From Mixophyes australis (lineage: Eukaryota; Chordata; Amphibia; Anura; Limnodynastidae): a stretch of DNA of 64,000 nt. Position numbers and translations under genes: made by a program. The notes under the pieces are model-generated. The model was given only the letters and a program-made list of their open reading frames with translations, searched no databases and was not told the DNA's origin. Positions 33,514-45,382 of the stretch are shown here, piece after piece (positions within the stretch are counted from its first letter, which is position 1; every line of letters begins with the position of its first letter). The stretch lies in contig JAVHZZ010000003.1 of the NCBI GenBank assembly GCA_036250195.1, forward strand, positions 293,543,065-293,607,064, given 5' to 3'.

Positions 33514-34896
33514 CAGCTGGGTTCTATTTATTAGCGTCGGTCTGTTTATACACTGTACAAGCAGAGGTCGATTCGTTTTTGAATTGGGTTTATTTTTTTA
33601 TTCAAGCATGTTCCAGATTTGGATTTACAATTATGGGTGCCCTTGTTACCTGAAGATAAGAAGACTGCAAGCAACTAGAGGGTCTTGATGACCAGAAGAT
33701 GTTTTCAAGCTTGGACATTTGGATCTACAATTATTTATGGACATGGGTTACAAGCATGGACACTGGGATCTACAAATATTTATGGACATGGTTTTTAAGC
33801 ACATTTTGATTAAAAGCTGCTGACAAAAGAAGAAGAATTCAGATTGGTGAGTATTTTGGGTTTTATTAAATTTATGTTGTACAAAAGATGCTGTGTTATG
33901 TTTTTCTTGTTTTTTTTAATTTTTATTAAAAGTATGTGGTCTTAATGAGGGTGTTGTGGTTTTTTCAACATTTTGATTTGTGGAACTACAGGTCTCAGCC
34001 AGCCATGGATATCAGTCCATGCTGGCACTTGTGGTTCTTCAAGTGCCAGCATGATCTGGCTGCTATGGGAATGCTGGTGCTTGTAGTTATAGAAGCATCA
34101 GCATGCCCACACTGTTTATGGCACCCTGGCATGGTTGGGACTTGTAGTTCCACAAAACAAAATGGCCTATGTTGTATTTTGTTACATTATAATCACCAAT
34201 ATTACCCTACACCCACTGCCCAGGGGTGTAGGAAGATCCCTAGTGCTTTCAGCACTGGGCTGGTTATTCCTAGAGGGGGGGGGGCACACTTTTTTTTTTG
34301 CAGACCTCACTCCCTAGGGAATGCAGCCAAGCACTAAACAGCCAGGGGTTGGTATGTCATTATGGCAGGGGGACCCCTGCCGCGTGTCCCTCTGCTATAG
34401 TGCTAACCACCCCGGCTGGTTTACCTAGTGCTGGTTATGTGAAAATCTGGGAGACCTCATGCAAAGATATTCACGTAACCAGTAGTAGTCTGGCAGCACT
34501 AGGGTTAATAGTGTACGGACAGGGGGACACCACGCAGTTATTTTTTTGAACATTTATCTAATTTTAAACTTTTGATAGCCGTAGGACTTCCAGCTGTAAA
34601 TTCAGGGCAGTATAACAGTGATGTATTTACTAATCTTGCTGCTAGGAAACACAGGATAGTTGTTCCAATGTTGTTCTGCCAACAAGTCAAATGTGTCCTG
34701 ACAGATACTTGCTAATACTCTTGTCAGAAAATGTGCGTGTATACAGATTTTACATTATTTTTTGGATTGTCAGTGTCAAAGCACTTTGATAGGCTTAGAA
34801 AACACATGTTAAACTCTTGAAATAACTGTGTGTCCAAGAACATGTGTTCTATGTTAATTTGTGCTCTTTGGGGCGGTATTCATTTCAGCGCACTAT

Positions 34897-35204
34897 GGGC
34901 CTGATTCATTAAAGAAAGTAAAGCAAAAAAGGAGCAACTTTGCACCTTGGCAAAGTTGCTTTGGTGGGGGGGGGGGTAAATTTAAAATGTGGGGTCAGAT
35001 TTATAGTTGGGATAGGTCATGTCCTAGATTAATTTTCAGTGTAAAATTAAAGCTATCAAGTATTTGTGTGCTACATGAAAAGCAGCCAGTATGTAACTTA
35101 TGGGTAAAATAATAAACTAATTTGCAACCCTTGCATTGTAACATGGTTTTCCAGGAGCAAACTTACTACTTTTTGTGCTTTGCTCTCCTAATTGAATCAG
35201 CCCC
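34897..35204 (+). mobile_element. GGGCCTGATTCATTAA-type MITE, complete
   Basis: Inverted ends GGGCCTGATTCATTAAAG and …TAATTGAATCAGCCC extend about 35 bp inward with AAGCA(A/C)AAAA(A/G)G. Flanked by CTAT on both sides (34893-34896 and 35205-35208), a possible short target duplication. No coding capacity. Three related copies or end pieces occur at 5246-5459, 24984-25135 and 57204-59940. Confidence 0.75.
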
Positions 35205-35208
35205 TATA

Positions 35209-36230
35209 TCTTCAGGAAGAGTTTGCAGAGACTATTCAACGCAATGTTGAGGATAAAATCGTCCCATAGATGTGCGCAGAGAAATGAGTGATGATTCCAT
35301 ACTGTAATGGGTGTAAATGTGTGCATCCGAACGTTGAGACAATGTTCAGCAGCACTTCACTCCTAATTGAATCACCTCCTATTTTCTTGTGTCAGTGAAA
35401 AATATATTTTTGTGGATTAACTTAGTGGATTTATATTTCTGATGATCAAAACAAGTCACAGAAGCTGTTTTTTCTGTATCTAAAATAAAATCATGAGGTA
35501 TTTAACAAAAAGTGCACACATAGGTGCCAAGAAGAAATTGAACAAAATCTCTTTTTAAAGTTAATTGCAGAAATAGACAAAAAAAATAACAAATGGCCAA
35601 GATGCGCAATCAGAAAAGTAACGAAGGTGTTATCTCCACAAGTTAGCACAGCGTGAACAGGCTTTTACTTGGTGAAGCAAATTAATCGAGGGAAATCACT
35701 TAAAGACGCTACAAAAGTTCACATGGGTATTTGGCTATAATGACAATGTGTGCAATTTTCTATAGAGCCATATAATTAATGGAAAGATAAGTGTTTTAAT
35801 TATGCTGTTATAATTATATGTAGTTTCAAATAAAGAAGCTGTGTTTTAGTCATAAAGCCAGGTTTGTGACCTCGTTAATGCTACACATTAATGATAGTAA
35901 AATCTTTGCTAGAATTGTATCAATACCAAACTTTGGAATTGTGTATGCTTGTTCTTTTTACCAGTATCAGAATAGGCAATAGCAATTTTTAAGTTGTAGG
36001 ATTTCATATAGCATCTGCAATGGATAGCATAATGCATTTAGCATAAATGATTTTAAAATGAATGTAATTTATACAAATAATAAAAGTGGAACCTCAGATA
36101 AGCCAGTGAGTGATCCCACCCAAGCATTCAAATACAATATACATAACCATCAAGACAATGGCAAAAAATAGATTCATGCAAAGATTTCAATATTTTTGTG
36201 GAAAAGAGAGTATTTTAATTTGAGTTTATT
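35209..36230. other. No recognisable gene
   Basis: AT-rich DNA with no supported feature. A further 'cctaattgaatcacctcc' phrase at about 35364 suggests another decayed end of a MITE-like element, but no partner was located. Confidence 0.4.
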
Positions 36231-36249
36231 TAAAAGTCAGCCTGTCATG

Positions 36250-37455
36250 GTTCTCAAAGTATTTTTGAGAAACTCAACATTTCTTAAATTGCCACAACCT
36301 CTATTGGATGTATTGTTTACATCCGCCCTTCTTCTCCCATCTCTTGTCCTTATCCCAGGATTGGTTTGGATGCTAACGTGTCTTCTCATATAGTTTCACA
36401 GGTGCAGTTTGCTTCCCAAGTCGGGGATCTTCGCCGTCCTTCAGAATTGTCGCAGACAACCCTACCTGCCCAGTATGAGCCTGATCATCCTTCATTGGCC
36501 ATTGAGGGAGAAGGGACAGAACCTACGGCTGCCGCGGATTCCGCAGGTGAGGACCATGGCACACACACTACGCTCAATCAAACACCCAGCCCTCCAATTT
36601 CCACAACTAGCGACGACTCCATGTCATCACCAGATCAGGGCCCCCGGAAGATCATAAAAATCCAGAACACTCATTTCAGGGGCAGTAAGTCCAAAAAAGG
36701 CCAACAAATAGCCCGGCCATCCCCAGCCTCCTCAGGGTTAGGTGTGAGAATACTGACCTCTTAGACGGAATTCGTCCTAGCATGAGGGACACAATTAAAA
36801 AGCGGTACTATGTAGACATGTTTGACTTGACCACCACAGTGCAAAAAGATTTAGCCGCAGTGGGTACCAAAGGGGGCATGGGAGTGGAAGCATAAAGGAA
36901 TTTTAATAACTGGATAAACGGTTACTGTGCATTCTCGACATGTTACCTTGAGATAAGATCACAGGCACTAATGGATGCATAGAAGTACCTTCATCTCATA
37001 AATGAGATTTATACTTTTGACCGCTCAGACATGTGGTGAGTGTATGACGACAATTTTAAAGAAAAGGTTAATGGGTGGGTAGACATGCCTTTGGCGTTCA
37101 AAGATGTAAAAATTTGTATGAAGCTAAACCGGTCTAACTTTCCACAAGGTCACAATGTGCAGGCAATGCTCCTCAATTCCAAAAGAAGAGATGTTTCGAA
37201 TTTAATAACTCATCGTGCAGCAGAGGTGAGAGCTGAAAATACCAACATACATGCTCGAGCTGTCAAGGAGCACACCCCTTCATGGATTGCCCAAAAAATG
37301 TGCCAGGATCAGGAAGGGGCCGCGGGAACCTGGGAGGTGATGCTTAAATCGGTCTCCCCTATCATCTCATCAGTCCTTAATAAATGGCTCCACTGGTACC
37401 CCCATGCCTCACAGACTACTTTCCTTTTAGAGGTTTCGGTTACCCATCTGTAGGG
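36250..37455 (+). pseudogene. DIRS/Ngaro-type gag-like remnant
   Basis: A plus-strand frame at 36366-36764 (Ser/Pro/Thr-rich, ending in RKIIKIQNTHFRGSKSKKGQ) and another at 37040-37453 (FKEKVNGWVDMPLAFKDVKICMKLNRSNFPQ…) are joined by diverged sequence with stops near 36765 and 37035. Assignment as gag rests on position upstream of the hydrolase and on general similarity to tyrosine-recombinase retroelement gag proteins. It is inference and less certain than the hydrolase. Confidence 0.5.
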
Positions 37456-37876
37456 GAGTGGCATCAGGCCCGGTCAGGAACTTACGATGTGCCTACATTC
37501 ACCCAGGCATCCTTTTGGAATAGTCAACAACGACATTAGCTTGGGATGCATGGCAGGGACTTTCCCCTACTCCTCCGCTGCTTGCAACTTTGCGGGGGGA
37601 CGTGAATGGGATTTTTCCAATTTTTTTCCTCGGATCAAGGCCTGATTAGTGGTGTGCCTCCGGGGTTTTTGTGGCTTTTTACCTTTGCTTGGGTTCCCTC
37701 CTCTTTCCTCCTTTTCTCTTTGTTTCTTTTCCCCCGGTTCACGTGCGTTGGGACAGGATTTATACTACCCCCTGTGTATTATGTTTATCCTAGATGTTTC
37801 AGGTTCACATGCCGGGGCAGCAAACCCCTGATAGTTTTATGGTTGCCTGCCCAATTTATACTGTTTATACATATTT

Positions 37877-38459
37877 ATGCGGTACAGGTATTTGACTTCG
37901 TATAATATGTCTTTTGTCCTAGGCATCCGAGTTAAGCGGATAAAGATATGGGTTTTGGGGCACTCCTATTTCTTTTGGACAGCCAAAAGTAAATTGACAA
38001 ACAAGTGGTCCGGTTTCCCTAGCCCCGTTCACATTAGGTGGATAGATAGTAGAGGTTTGAGATGGCTGTCCCTTAGGCCCCTGTTGACTATCGAAATAGA
38101 CTCTCACGAGGCCCCGGATATACTAGTCCTCTGCCTTGGTGGGAACAACATATGGTCAGGTACGGCCTTAGATTTAATCGCACAGATAAGCGAAGACCTT
38201 AAGGATATTTGGTCTCTATGACCAGCTGTCAAGTTGTGTTGGTCTAAGATCATCCCATGCTTGTCGTGGAGTTCAGACATCCCCCCTATAGTCATGGGAC
38301 ACGTCATCACGAAGACCAGCGAAGCTATAGGAAGGGTTGTAACGGGATTAGGGTGCTCTATGGCTAGCCATAGAGCACCCCTTGTTGGCAATGAAGGCGG
38401 AATTTTTTTTCACACCAGACGGGGTATATCTGAATCAAGAAGGGCTTCATTTTTCATAG
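37877..38459 (+). pseudogene. SGNH hydrolase of a DIRS/Ngaro-type element, decayed
   Basis: KIWVLGHSYFFWTA (about residue 25) holds the block-I serine in GHSY; RWIDSRGLRW follows; ILVLCLGGNNIW carries the block-III asparagine; then DLIAQISEDLKDIW, a stop after SL at 38220, and VWSKIIPCLSWSSD in another frame. The end reads TPDGVYLNQEGL near 38413-38459 after a frameshift, where the family's catalytic histidine position (usually DGVHL) is tyrosine. Such hydrolase domains accompany tyrosine-recombinase retrotransposons of the Ngaro type in vertebrates; their role is unknown. No reverse transcriptase or recombinase is visible nearby. Confidence 0.7.
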
Positions 38460-40679
38460 ACAAAATATTTTGGAAGCTTAGAACTTTGGTCAGAACTTAG
38501 CGTGGCGTGCCATAAACCTCTGAAGGTTAATGGCTTGTGTGTGGTAGGAGAACAATGCAGTCAGTAGCAGTGGCATACAGGGTTAGTTATTACAGTTGTC
38601 ACATGTCTCTGCCCTCTCGAAGCCACCCGACTGTTGGTCCTTTCATTTGCAAGGACCCCCTGGCCTGTTTACGGGTCACACGCCATTGTCGAGTCCAGAG
38701 GGGCGCGGAGGCACTAAGGGGATATTTTATGGCACCAGCCAATAGATAAGGTACATCCTGGGTTTCTGGTACTATGGTCTGACCTTTCTACCTTTATTGG
38801 TCTTGCACTTTTAGCTGACTGTTCTGCTCTCGACGCCATCACTTAATTTTAATAACTGTGTTCTTCTTTCCAACCACAGCTGATGTCCGTGCCATTTATT
38901 TTAGTGTAAGTTCAGTAGACAATGTTCCATTATGCAGGGTTTAGGGTTATGTAAAGTAATATCCACGCTATGCATTTTAAAAGTACAATATATACTTTGA
39001 GGACGCTGAGCATCATGATATATGCTGTGAAGAATGTAGAAAGAAATGTAAGGGTAAGAAAGTAACAATGTGATTTAGGGAATGCATGCCAGATCGCATC
39101 GTTTGTGAGTGTTAAACTTTAAATTTGTCACATGCAGTATGCTTTGTTATTGTATATTTTTTCATGACACGACCAAGTCAAGCACAGTTAATACATTCCT
39201 CTTACATTATCACCTCCATGTAAAGGAAATCTTTTCTGAAATGAACATCACTGTTTACTGTTACTAAGCACAGAGGGATGGAAAACTGCAGTGTTTTATT
39301 GCCTTCTTGTGGTGTTACCTGGTACTGCAGATGATGCTGGTTCTGCAAGCTCCATTGAAACTTCTGTTTTGAATACATGTTCTCAAAGCGTTATAAGAAA
39401 GTACGTATAATAGAATAAACATAATTCACTATGCAAATAAAACTTAGACAAATTGTATTACCCTATTAAATTCTAGTAGCATTAACAGTCAGGCGCACCT
39501 GTCCCTATTTTATAAAGACTTGCACTGCTACGGTTACATTTTTAAAGAAAAGAGACTGTCTGCCTAGATGAAAAATGCAAACTGATCTTATAAAACATCA
39601 ATGGTAAAAATGTTGAAAGCATGTTTATAGTGATATATTAAAGATACAAAAATTAATCTTTATTTATGCTAAGACAGTGACTACATGCAAGTCACAATAT
39701 TTTTTTAATAGCCCTCATGGTGTTTTATATTATATACCACATTCAAAACCTTGAAAGTCTTCTATCCATGGACAATAAAGTTTAAAGAAAAATAATAAAA
39801 AGCTGTGTCCAATAATATTACTGAAAGTGATTAATTCATATAATTAACAAGGAGAGCAGATTGATTTGCCCTTCTCATTAGCACCTCAACTCAAGGTAAT
39901 AAATTACTTCATAGCAAACATTCATGTCATCCTGCATAATTATGTGAGTAGATAAAATGGTTCCTTTACTAAAATACAGGCACAAAATTAATTTACACAA
40001 ACAGATTTCTGTTCATCTTATGTCATTTTGCAGAGGGCGTCACATAGAGCCATTTTTAAATTATTCATTTTTAAAATCTGATTTCCTCGTTAAAACTATA
40101 TAAATAAACACATTTAAAATTGTATTTTATTCTGTAAAAGTATTTGTTTATGCTTTTTGCTGGATATAACAATTGTTCAAGTAATCATATTTTGTACTAT
40201 ATTAAAATGATTGGAAAACAGTACCATTAAATAACACTCCAGCCATGCAGTTCCAAGAACAAGGGATGTATGTGTTTGTGAAAGCTTCATTTCTGAATCA
40301 TCTAGTACTCTGCACTAGATTCAGGGCAGGAGAAGCTTCACAAAACACAGCTAATGACAGGAAATAGTAACTGATGATTTCCATTTGGATGAAACCTTTT
40401 GTGTTACTTTGACCTTAATTACAAGGATTTATTCTGAAAAGAAGATGGATGCGCAGCACATAGAATTCAATCTCTGTCAGTGTTTTGTCACTCCTTTGTT
40501 AACCATATCTATTCACACATCCACACGACTCTTGTCAAATAAATTGTGAAAACCTGTGTGTGATTTATTGCAGAGTCAGAAAAAAGAAAGGTTTTACCTT
40601 CCAATAATTCTTCATTGCCTCAACAAAGGATCAGTAGAGGTGATGTGATTTAGTCAAATAAACAGACTAACAAGGAGAT
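38460..40679. other. No recognisable gene
   Basis: The first 300 bases may be 3' sequence of the DIRS/Ngaro remnant (less AT-rich). From about 38760 on the sequence is AT-rich with no frame of note. Confidence 0.4.
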
Positions 40680-40687
40680 ATCTAAAC

Positions 40688-41227
40688 CATACTTGCCAAC
40701 CTTTCCTCATTGGCTTCATGGAGATCCTGGGGGAGGTGGGTATGCGGGGGTGGGGCTTGATGAATCACATCATTTTGCCCCTGCCCCCTAAATGAATGCC
40801 ACAATTTTGGTCAATTACCCCCTCGCCACTTATCTATTGCAGGGGCGAGAACCGTGAGGTGTCCCAGAAATGCAGGATTCTACCGGACATTCCGGGAGTA
40901 GACAACTACGCGTAAAAGAAAAGCAGCTAATGAATCTCTAGAGACTGAAGTGTCTTTTACATTTCTGTCTCCTGAAGTCATGTTGTCTTACCTGTCAGTC
41001 TTTGATTACATCTTGGTCTCCATGAAAATGGCCACCTCCATAGGCATCAATTCATGGACATAGGAAGCAATTTGTGAACATCAAGCCACAGAAGGCGAAG
41101 CCAACTACGTCTTGTACTGGCTCAGAATCAGGGAGAATGCCAGACTCTTCAGACTCTTCAGGGAGTGAGGGAGATCACCCCTATTTCAGGGAATCTACCT
41201 GAAATTCAGGGAGAGTTGGCAAGTATG
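40688..41227. mobile_element. Non-autonomous hAT element, 540 bp
   Basis: Inverted ends CATACTTGCCAAC and GTTGGCAAGTATG, with 8-bp flanks ATCTAAAC (40680-40687) and ATCTAATC (41228-41235) matching at seven positions. Subterminal GGGAG/CTCCC-type words ('ggagatcctgggggaggtgg', 'ttcagggagagttggc') are typical of such hAT MITEs. No coding frame. Confidence 0.85.
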
Positions 41228-41464
41228 ATCTAATCTCCTCATGAAAACATGTACAACTTAAAAAAAACTGCATTAAGTTTTGTCTAGCTGGCACTGGGCA
41301 TTGTTTACAAGTAAACTGCCAAATGTAAATATAGCCCAAATACATTTGCCCATCTGTAATGTACAATAGTTTCTAATTATAGGATATGTTATGTCTATTT
41401 TAAAGGATCAATTTTTAAGATCTTTGTTTTAGAACTGTACAAGAGCTGTACGTATTCATTAATT

Positions 41465-41695
41465 TCTTTTATCTCATTAAAAGTTTGTATGTTCTCACTG
41501 TGTTTGCATAGGGTTTCCCTCGCAGTCCAAAAGCATATTGGTAGATTAACTGGCTTCTGACAAAGTGGAACCTAATGTGTTTTAGACTGTACGCTCCAAT
41601 GGTGCAGGGACCGATATGAATGATTCAATATTATCTGGAAAGCACTGCGGAAAATGATGGCATTATACAAATAAACACTAATAAATAAATAATCA
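41465..41695 (+). mobile_element. L2/CR1-group LINE 3' end
   Basis: Contains 'gtttgcatagggtttccct', 'aaaagcatattggtagatta', 'tagactgtacgctccaatgg' and ends GCATTATACAAATAAACACTAATAAATAAATAA. The order matches the untranslated 3' region common to L2/CR1-type elements. Diverged; only the end is present. Confidence 0.75.
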
Positions 41696-43686
41696 GCCCT
41701 AGAGTGTGCGTGTCTGCGGCAAGTTCTTCTGAAGCAGGGGTTTATTGATGTGACTGATTAGATATTCTTGGACTGTAAAGTTCTCAATAATATGTTTGCA
41801 CTCTAAATAAAAATAGTAAAAATAACCATTTTGCATAGTTCCATTTACCTGTTTCAAGACTGTATAGTATAACCATGTAAAAACCTGAGTGGAAGAGATA
41901 AATCATCAACAGTTAATGATGTATTTATATTACTCATAACATTTTGATACCTCTTATTCCAATGCATTTTGACACCTGAATGCTTTGGATGTGATAGTCT
42001 GTAACTTAGTCCCCTCTCTCTTGAGAATGGTTTTATGCATGGAGAGCTGCTAACTAATACAGAACTAGAAGTGTCAAGACACTACTGGCTTATCGACATT
42101 CACTGTAATGCTTCCTGATTGATTTATTTCTACAAGGGTTGTATTGACATGAAAGCAGCAACAAAATGATCATGTAGAGTGGAAAAAGTAAAATAAATTA
42201 ATAAATCATTTTTAAACATGTTGACTAATCCCATTGGTGATTTGTTATGTAGAGAATCATGTTAAAATAAATAATATAAACTTAAAAATTACTATATTTT
42301 TATTTAAATTTTCCATACTACTTTTTACCTTTAATGTATTGTAATATTCAGTAATCAGTGCCATTATAAAACTATTAGCAATATAAAACATTACAAAATA
42401 ATACAATGGAAAACATTGAGCATCATTTAGTGCAAGTTTAAACATCACATAAAAATTATGATTTGTTAGTGAATTTATATGAAAACAATGCCTTTACTAT
42501 GTAAATGTAAGATGATGCATACTAAAAAACTAGATAATAGTAAAAGAAATTATACGCAAATAGATTTTAAGCTTAGGGACAGATGCAATTCAGCGTGAGC
42601 ATATGTTGCCGCCTATTACGATAAGGGAAATCCATTCATTTCTCTATAAAGAGCGAGAAAAATGAGCGTAGATTTCAGCCTGTACATCGCCTCGATGTAT
42701 CGCCGCAGTCTGTATCGGAGACACATTAAGTTGAATTCAATTCCCCCTTTGGTATTAATTTTGTAGACAGTTGTCTTAAAGCTCATATTTATGCTTTGAA
42801 GTTTTGTGATTGAAATAAAGTTAAGGAAGTACAGTCTTTTACAGACTGTTGCTGAATTAAATAAATGTACATACTTGCAGAAGATTTAAATACGAATTGG
42901 TAGATGTAAATGGTCATGTTGATCTATGTTTAGATTAAAATATATTTTTCTATTCTAGGTCTGACCGCAACAGTTCTTTTATATCTGAACTTGAAGCACA
43001 TTACAGTGATTCAATTTCTTTTTTTCTGGTGACCTGTCATGCACATAGTTCATATACTAATAAAATACAAATAAAATAAATGATCAATTATAACGACAAA
43101 AGAAGTTAACAAAGAAATAAAGTAATTGTGAATACAATAACAACACAAAATGTCATGCATAAAACATAAGTACAAACTTTATAAAACTGCTGCTACATTT
43201 AACCCCTTGAGCACAAAACAAATCAGATGGTGATTCTATTAGGCTGAATGAAACGCAGCTTAATAATAGAAAGAATGACTGTATAAACTCACTAATAATA
43301 AATTAGATTGTAAATGGGTAATCTGCGCTTCCTAGATGTTAATAGGGTGGTGCTGCCACTCAGGGAAAATGAGAAGGGGAGACCCCAACCCTCAAGCAAA
43401 TATGATACAGACAAAATTAGTAATTCCTAGGGCACAGAGTGAGGTGCAATAATGTAGTTAGTAGTTTTATTCGATTAGATCAAATGACCTGTGTCAAAAC
43501 AATTTAAAATAATTCAGAACAAAGTTATTAAGAAACACAAACAGAAACCTCTTACATGGTATTAGTTTGATGTTCATACCTTTCAGAAGACGTCAACAAA
43601 ACATTCATACTAGTCTACTGGACATCAACAATGGGCATGACTCCATACTACGATGATGTCTGTGGGATGCTTTCTTCTACTTCTTG
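41696..43686. other. AT-rich DNA; one possible small MITE
   Basis: No coding feature. At about 42583-42750 'gggacagatgcaattcagcg' and 'gttgaattcaattccccctt' are imperfectly inverted and bracket GC-richer sequence, which may be a decayed MITE. The rest shows nothing I can support. Confidence 0.4.
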
Positions 43687-44560
43687 ATTATTATTATTAT
43701 TATTACCATTTATTTGTTAGGCGCCACAAGGTTTCCGCAGCGCCGCACATAGTACAAACAGTAGACTATACAGGGTATAACAGTACAGAACAATAAACAA
43801 AAGTACCAATACTTCAGAAACTCCAGGCAGGCAGATGCAATAGACACGGAGCAGAAGAACGGGTAAGGAGACAGGAGGGAAGAGGGCCCTGCTCATGCGA
43901 GCTTACATCCTAAGGGAGGGTTAAACAGACCAGGCACAAGAGGAGCCAGTTGAGGGAATGGGAGAGAGGGGAGAATGAGCGGAGGAGATGGGGGTTAAGT
44001 GGATGGTTGGTAGGCTTTGAGAAAGAGGTGAGTTTTGAGTGCACGTTTGAAGGAGCACAGAGTAGGAGAGAGGCGGATGGAGCGAGGGAGGTCATTCCAG
44101 TGAAGGGGGGCTGCACGGGAAAAGTCCTGGATTCTGGAATGGGAAGAGGTGATCAGAGGGGAGGAGAGGCGGCGGTCATTGGCCGAGCGCAGGGAGCGGG
44201 TGGGAGTGTGAATGGAGAGGAGGTTAGAGATGTAAGGGGCAGTAGAGTGGGAGAGAGCCTTGTAAGTGGTGGTGAGAAGTTTGAAAAGAATTCTGTAGGG
44301 GAAGGGGAGCCAGTGTAGGGCAAGGCAGAGAGGGGAGGCAGAGGAGGAGCGGCGTGAGAGGTAGATGAGTCTTGCGGCCGCATTGAGTATAGAACGGAGG
44401 GGGGAGAGATGGGAGTGGGGGAGGCCAGTGAGGAGGAGGTTGCAGTAATCCAGGCGGGAGATGATGAGTGCGTGTATGATGGTTTTGGTGGCCTCCTGAG
44501 AAAGAAAGGGACGGATGCGGGCGATGTTGCATAGTTGATGCTGAAGTCTATATTTTTGAA
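43687..44560 (-). mobile_element. L2-type LINE, 5'-truncated 3' end
   Basis: The (ATT)n run at 43687-43705 is the 3' tail, followed by the conserved 'ggcgccacaaggtttccgca' end. Upstream on the minus strand the C-terminal reverse transcriptase region reads RPFLSQEATKTIIHALIISRLDYCN, LALHWLPFPYRILFKLLT, then DFSRAAPLHWNDLPRSIRLSPTL and FKRALKTHLFLKAY. This segment (about 43995-44560) is largely open, so the copy is fairly young. Homology stops near 44560. Confidence 0.88.
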
Positions 44561-45093
44561 GTAGTAAAAAAATCAAAAAGCTACTGCAGCTCACTAGAAA
44601 ATGTAAAAGAGCACCAAATCTAAACAAAAGGCGAAGAACAAAAGAAAAGTAAAATTTCTTAATGAGTGCATTCAGTCTTCTTCTGGATGTAGCATACCAG
44701 CCCATAGCAGGAGCCAAAATGTCTGTAAAATAGTGATGTACTGGAGAGATGAATGGAGGTATTGTGGACAGGGAGTTTGTGCAGAACCCCACTGGATTCT
44801 AATCTCCATGTGACAATATTGCACAAAGATTCTTAATAAAAATTAAATATACTGTAGTAGGTCTTTTTCTTACCTGCACTGTGTGCATGTTAAACTTATT
44901 TTATTCACAAAATAAAATTAAATTAGGAAGTTAAAAAAAATTGGGTCATATGCACCTCCTCACAAAGGTGGGAAGATGTGGCATGCACCAAACGCAGGTG
45001 TCACTGGTGTCTTAATCATTGAAGTGTCATTTTGGGAAAAGGGTTGAGTGTTGGGGGGAGCATACCACTTTGTAAGTGATGGACATGACACCA
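44561..45093. other. No recognisable feature
   Basis: AT-rich spacer between the L2 fragment and the hairpin hAT MITE. The coding-like frame of the L2 continues into this stretch only by chance. Confidence 0.4.
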
Positions 45094-45101
45094 GTGGATG
45101 T

Positions 45102-45374
45102 CAGGGGCGGATCTAGAAAGAATTTCTACCCCGGGCGATTTAGGCCACGCCCCCTTTCTGACTTTTAAGGCTGCCGACGGCTGCACACTATGTGCAGGTC
45201 CGCTCAGCAGTGACAATGTGCTGCCCGTCTGCTCTGATTGTGAAAACACAATCAGAGCAGCCGGGCAGCACATTGTCACTGCCGAGCGGACCTGCACATA
45301 GTGTGCAGCCGCCGGCAGCAAGCCCTTGCTAGGGGGGGCGATTGCCCCGATCGCCCCCCCTGGATCCGCCACTG
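45102..45374. mobile_element. Hairpin hAT MITE, 273 bp
   Basis: Perfect 8-bp target duplication GTGGATGT (45094-45101 and 45375-45382). Ends CAGGGGCGGATC and GGATCCGCCACTG are inverted. The centre is a nearly perfect palindrome with arms of about 70 bp (45173-45242 and 45247-45317) around AAAAC. CAGGGGCG-type ends with 8-bp duplications are characteristic of hAT elements of the Charlie group. The 134-codon frame crossing it is a palindrome artefact. Confidence 0.92.
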
Positions 45375-45382
45375 GTGGATGT

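Larger units (their letters stand above)
28990..34660. mobile_element. Long-arm foldback transposon, split by a hAT element
   Basis: The left arm (about 28990-29144, continuing after the hAT at 33366-33444) is the inverted match of about 34430-34660. Shared words are 'aacacatcactgtta', 'aaaatagataaatgttc', 'tgtccccctgtccg' and 'actattaaccctagtgctgc'. The arms exceed 200 bp with moderate divergence. The interior (33445-34430) has no transposase. The outer ends and target duplication are not resolved, so coordinates are approximate. Confidence 0.65.

Noticed and set aside
43950..44383. Glu/Gly-rich plus-strand and Pro-rich minus-strand frames
   Set aside because: Shadows of the L2 reverse transcriptase C-terminus in other frames.
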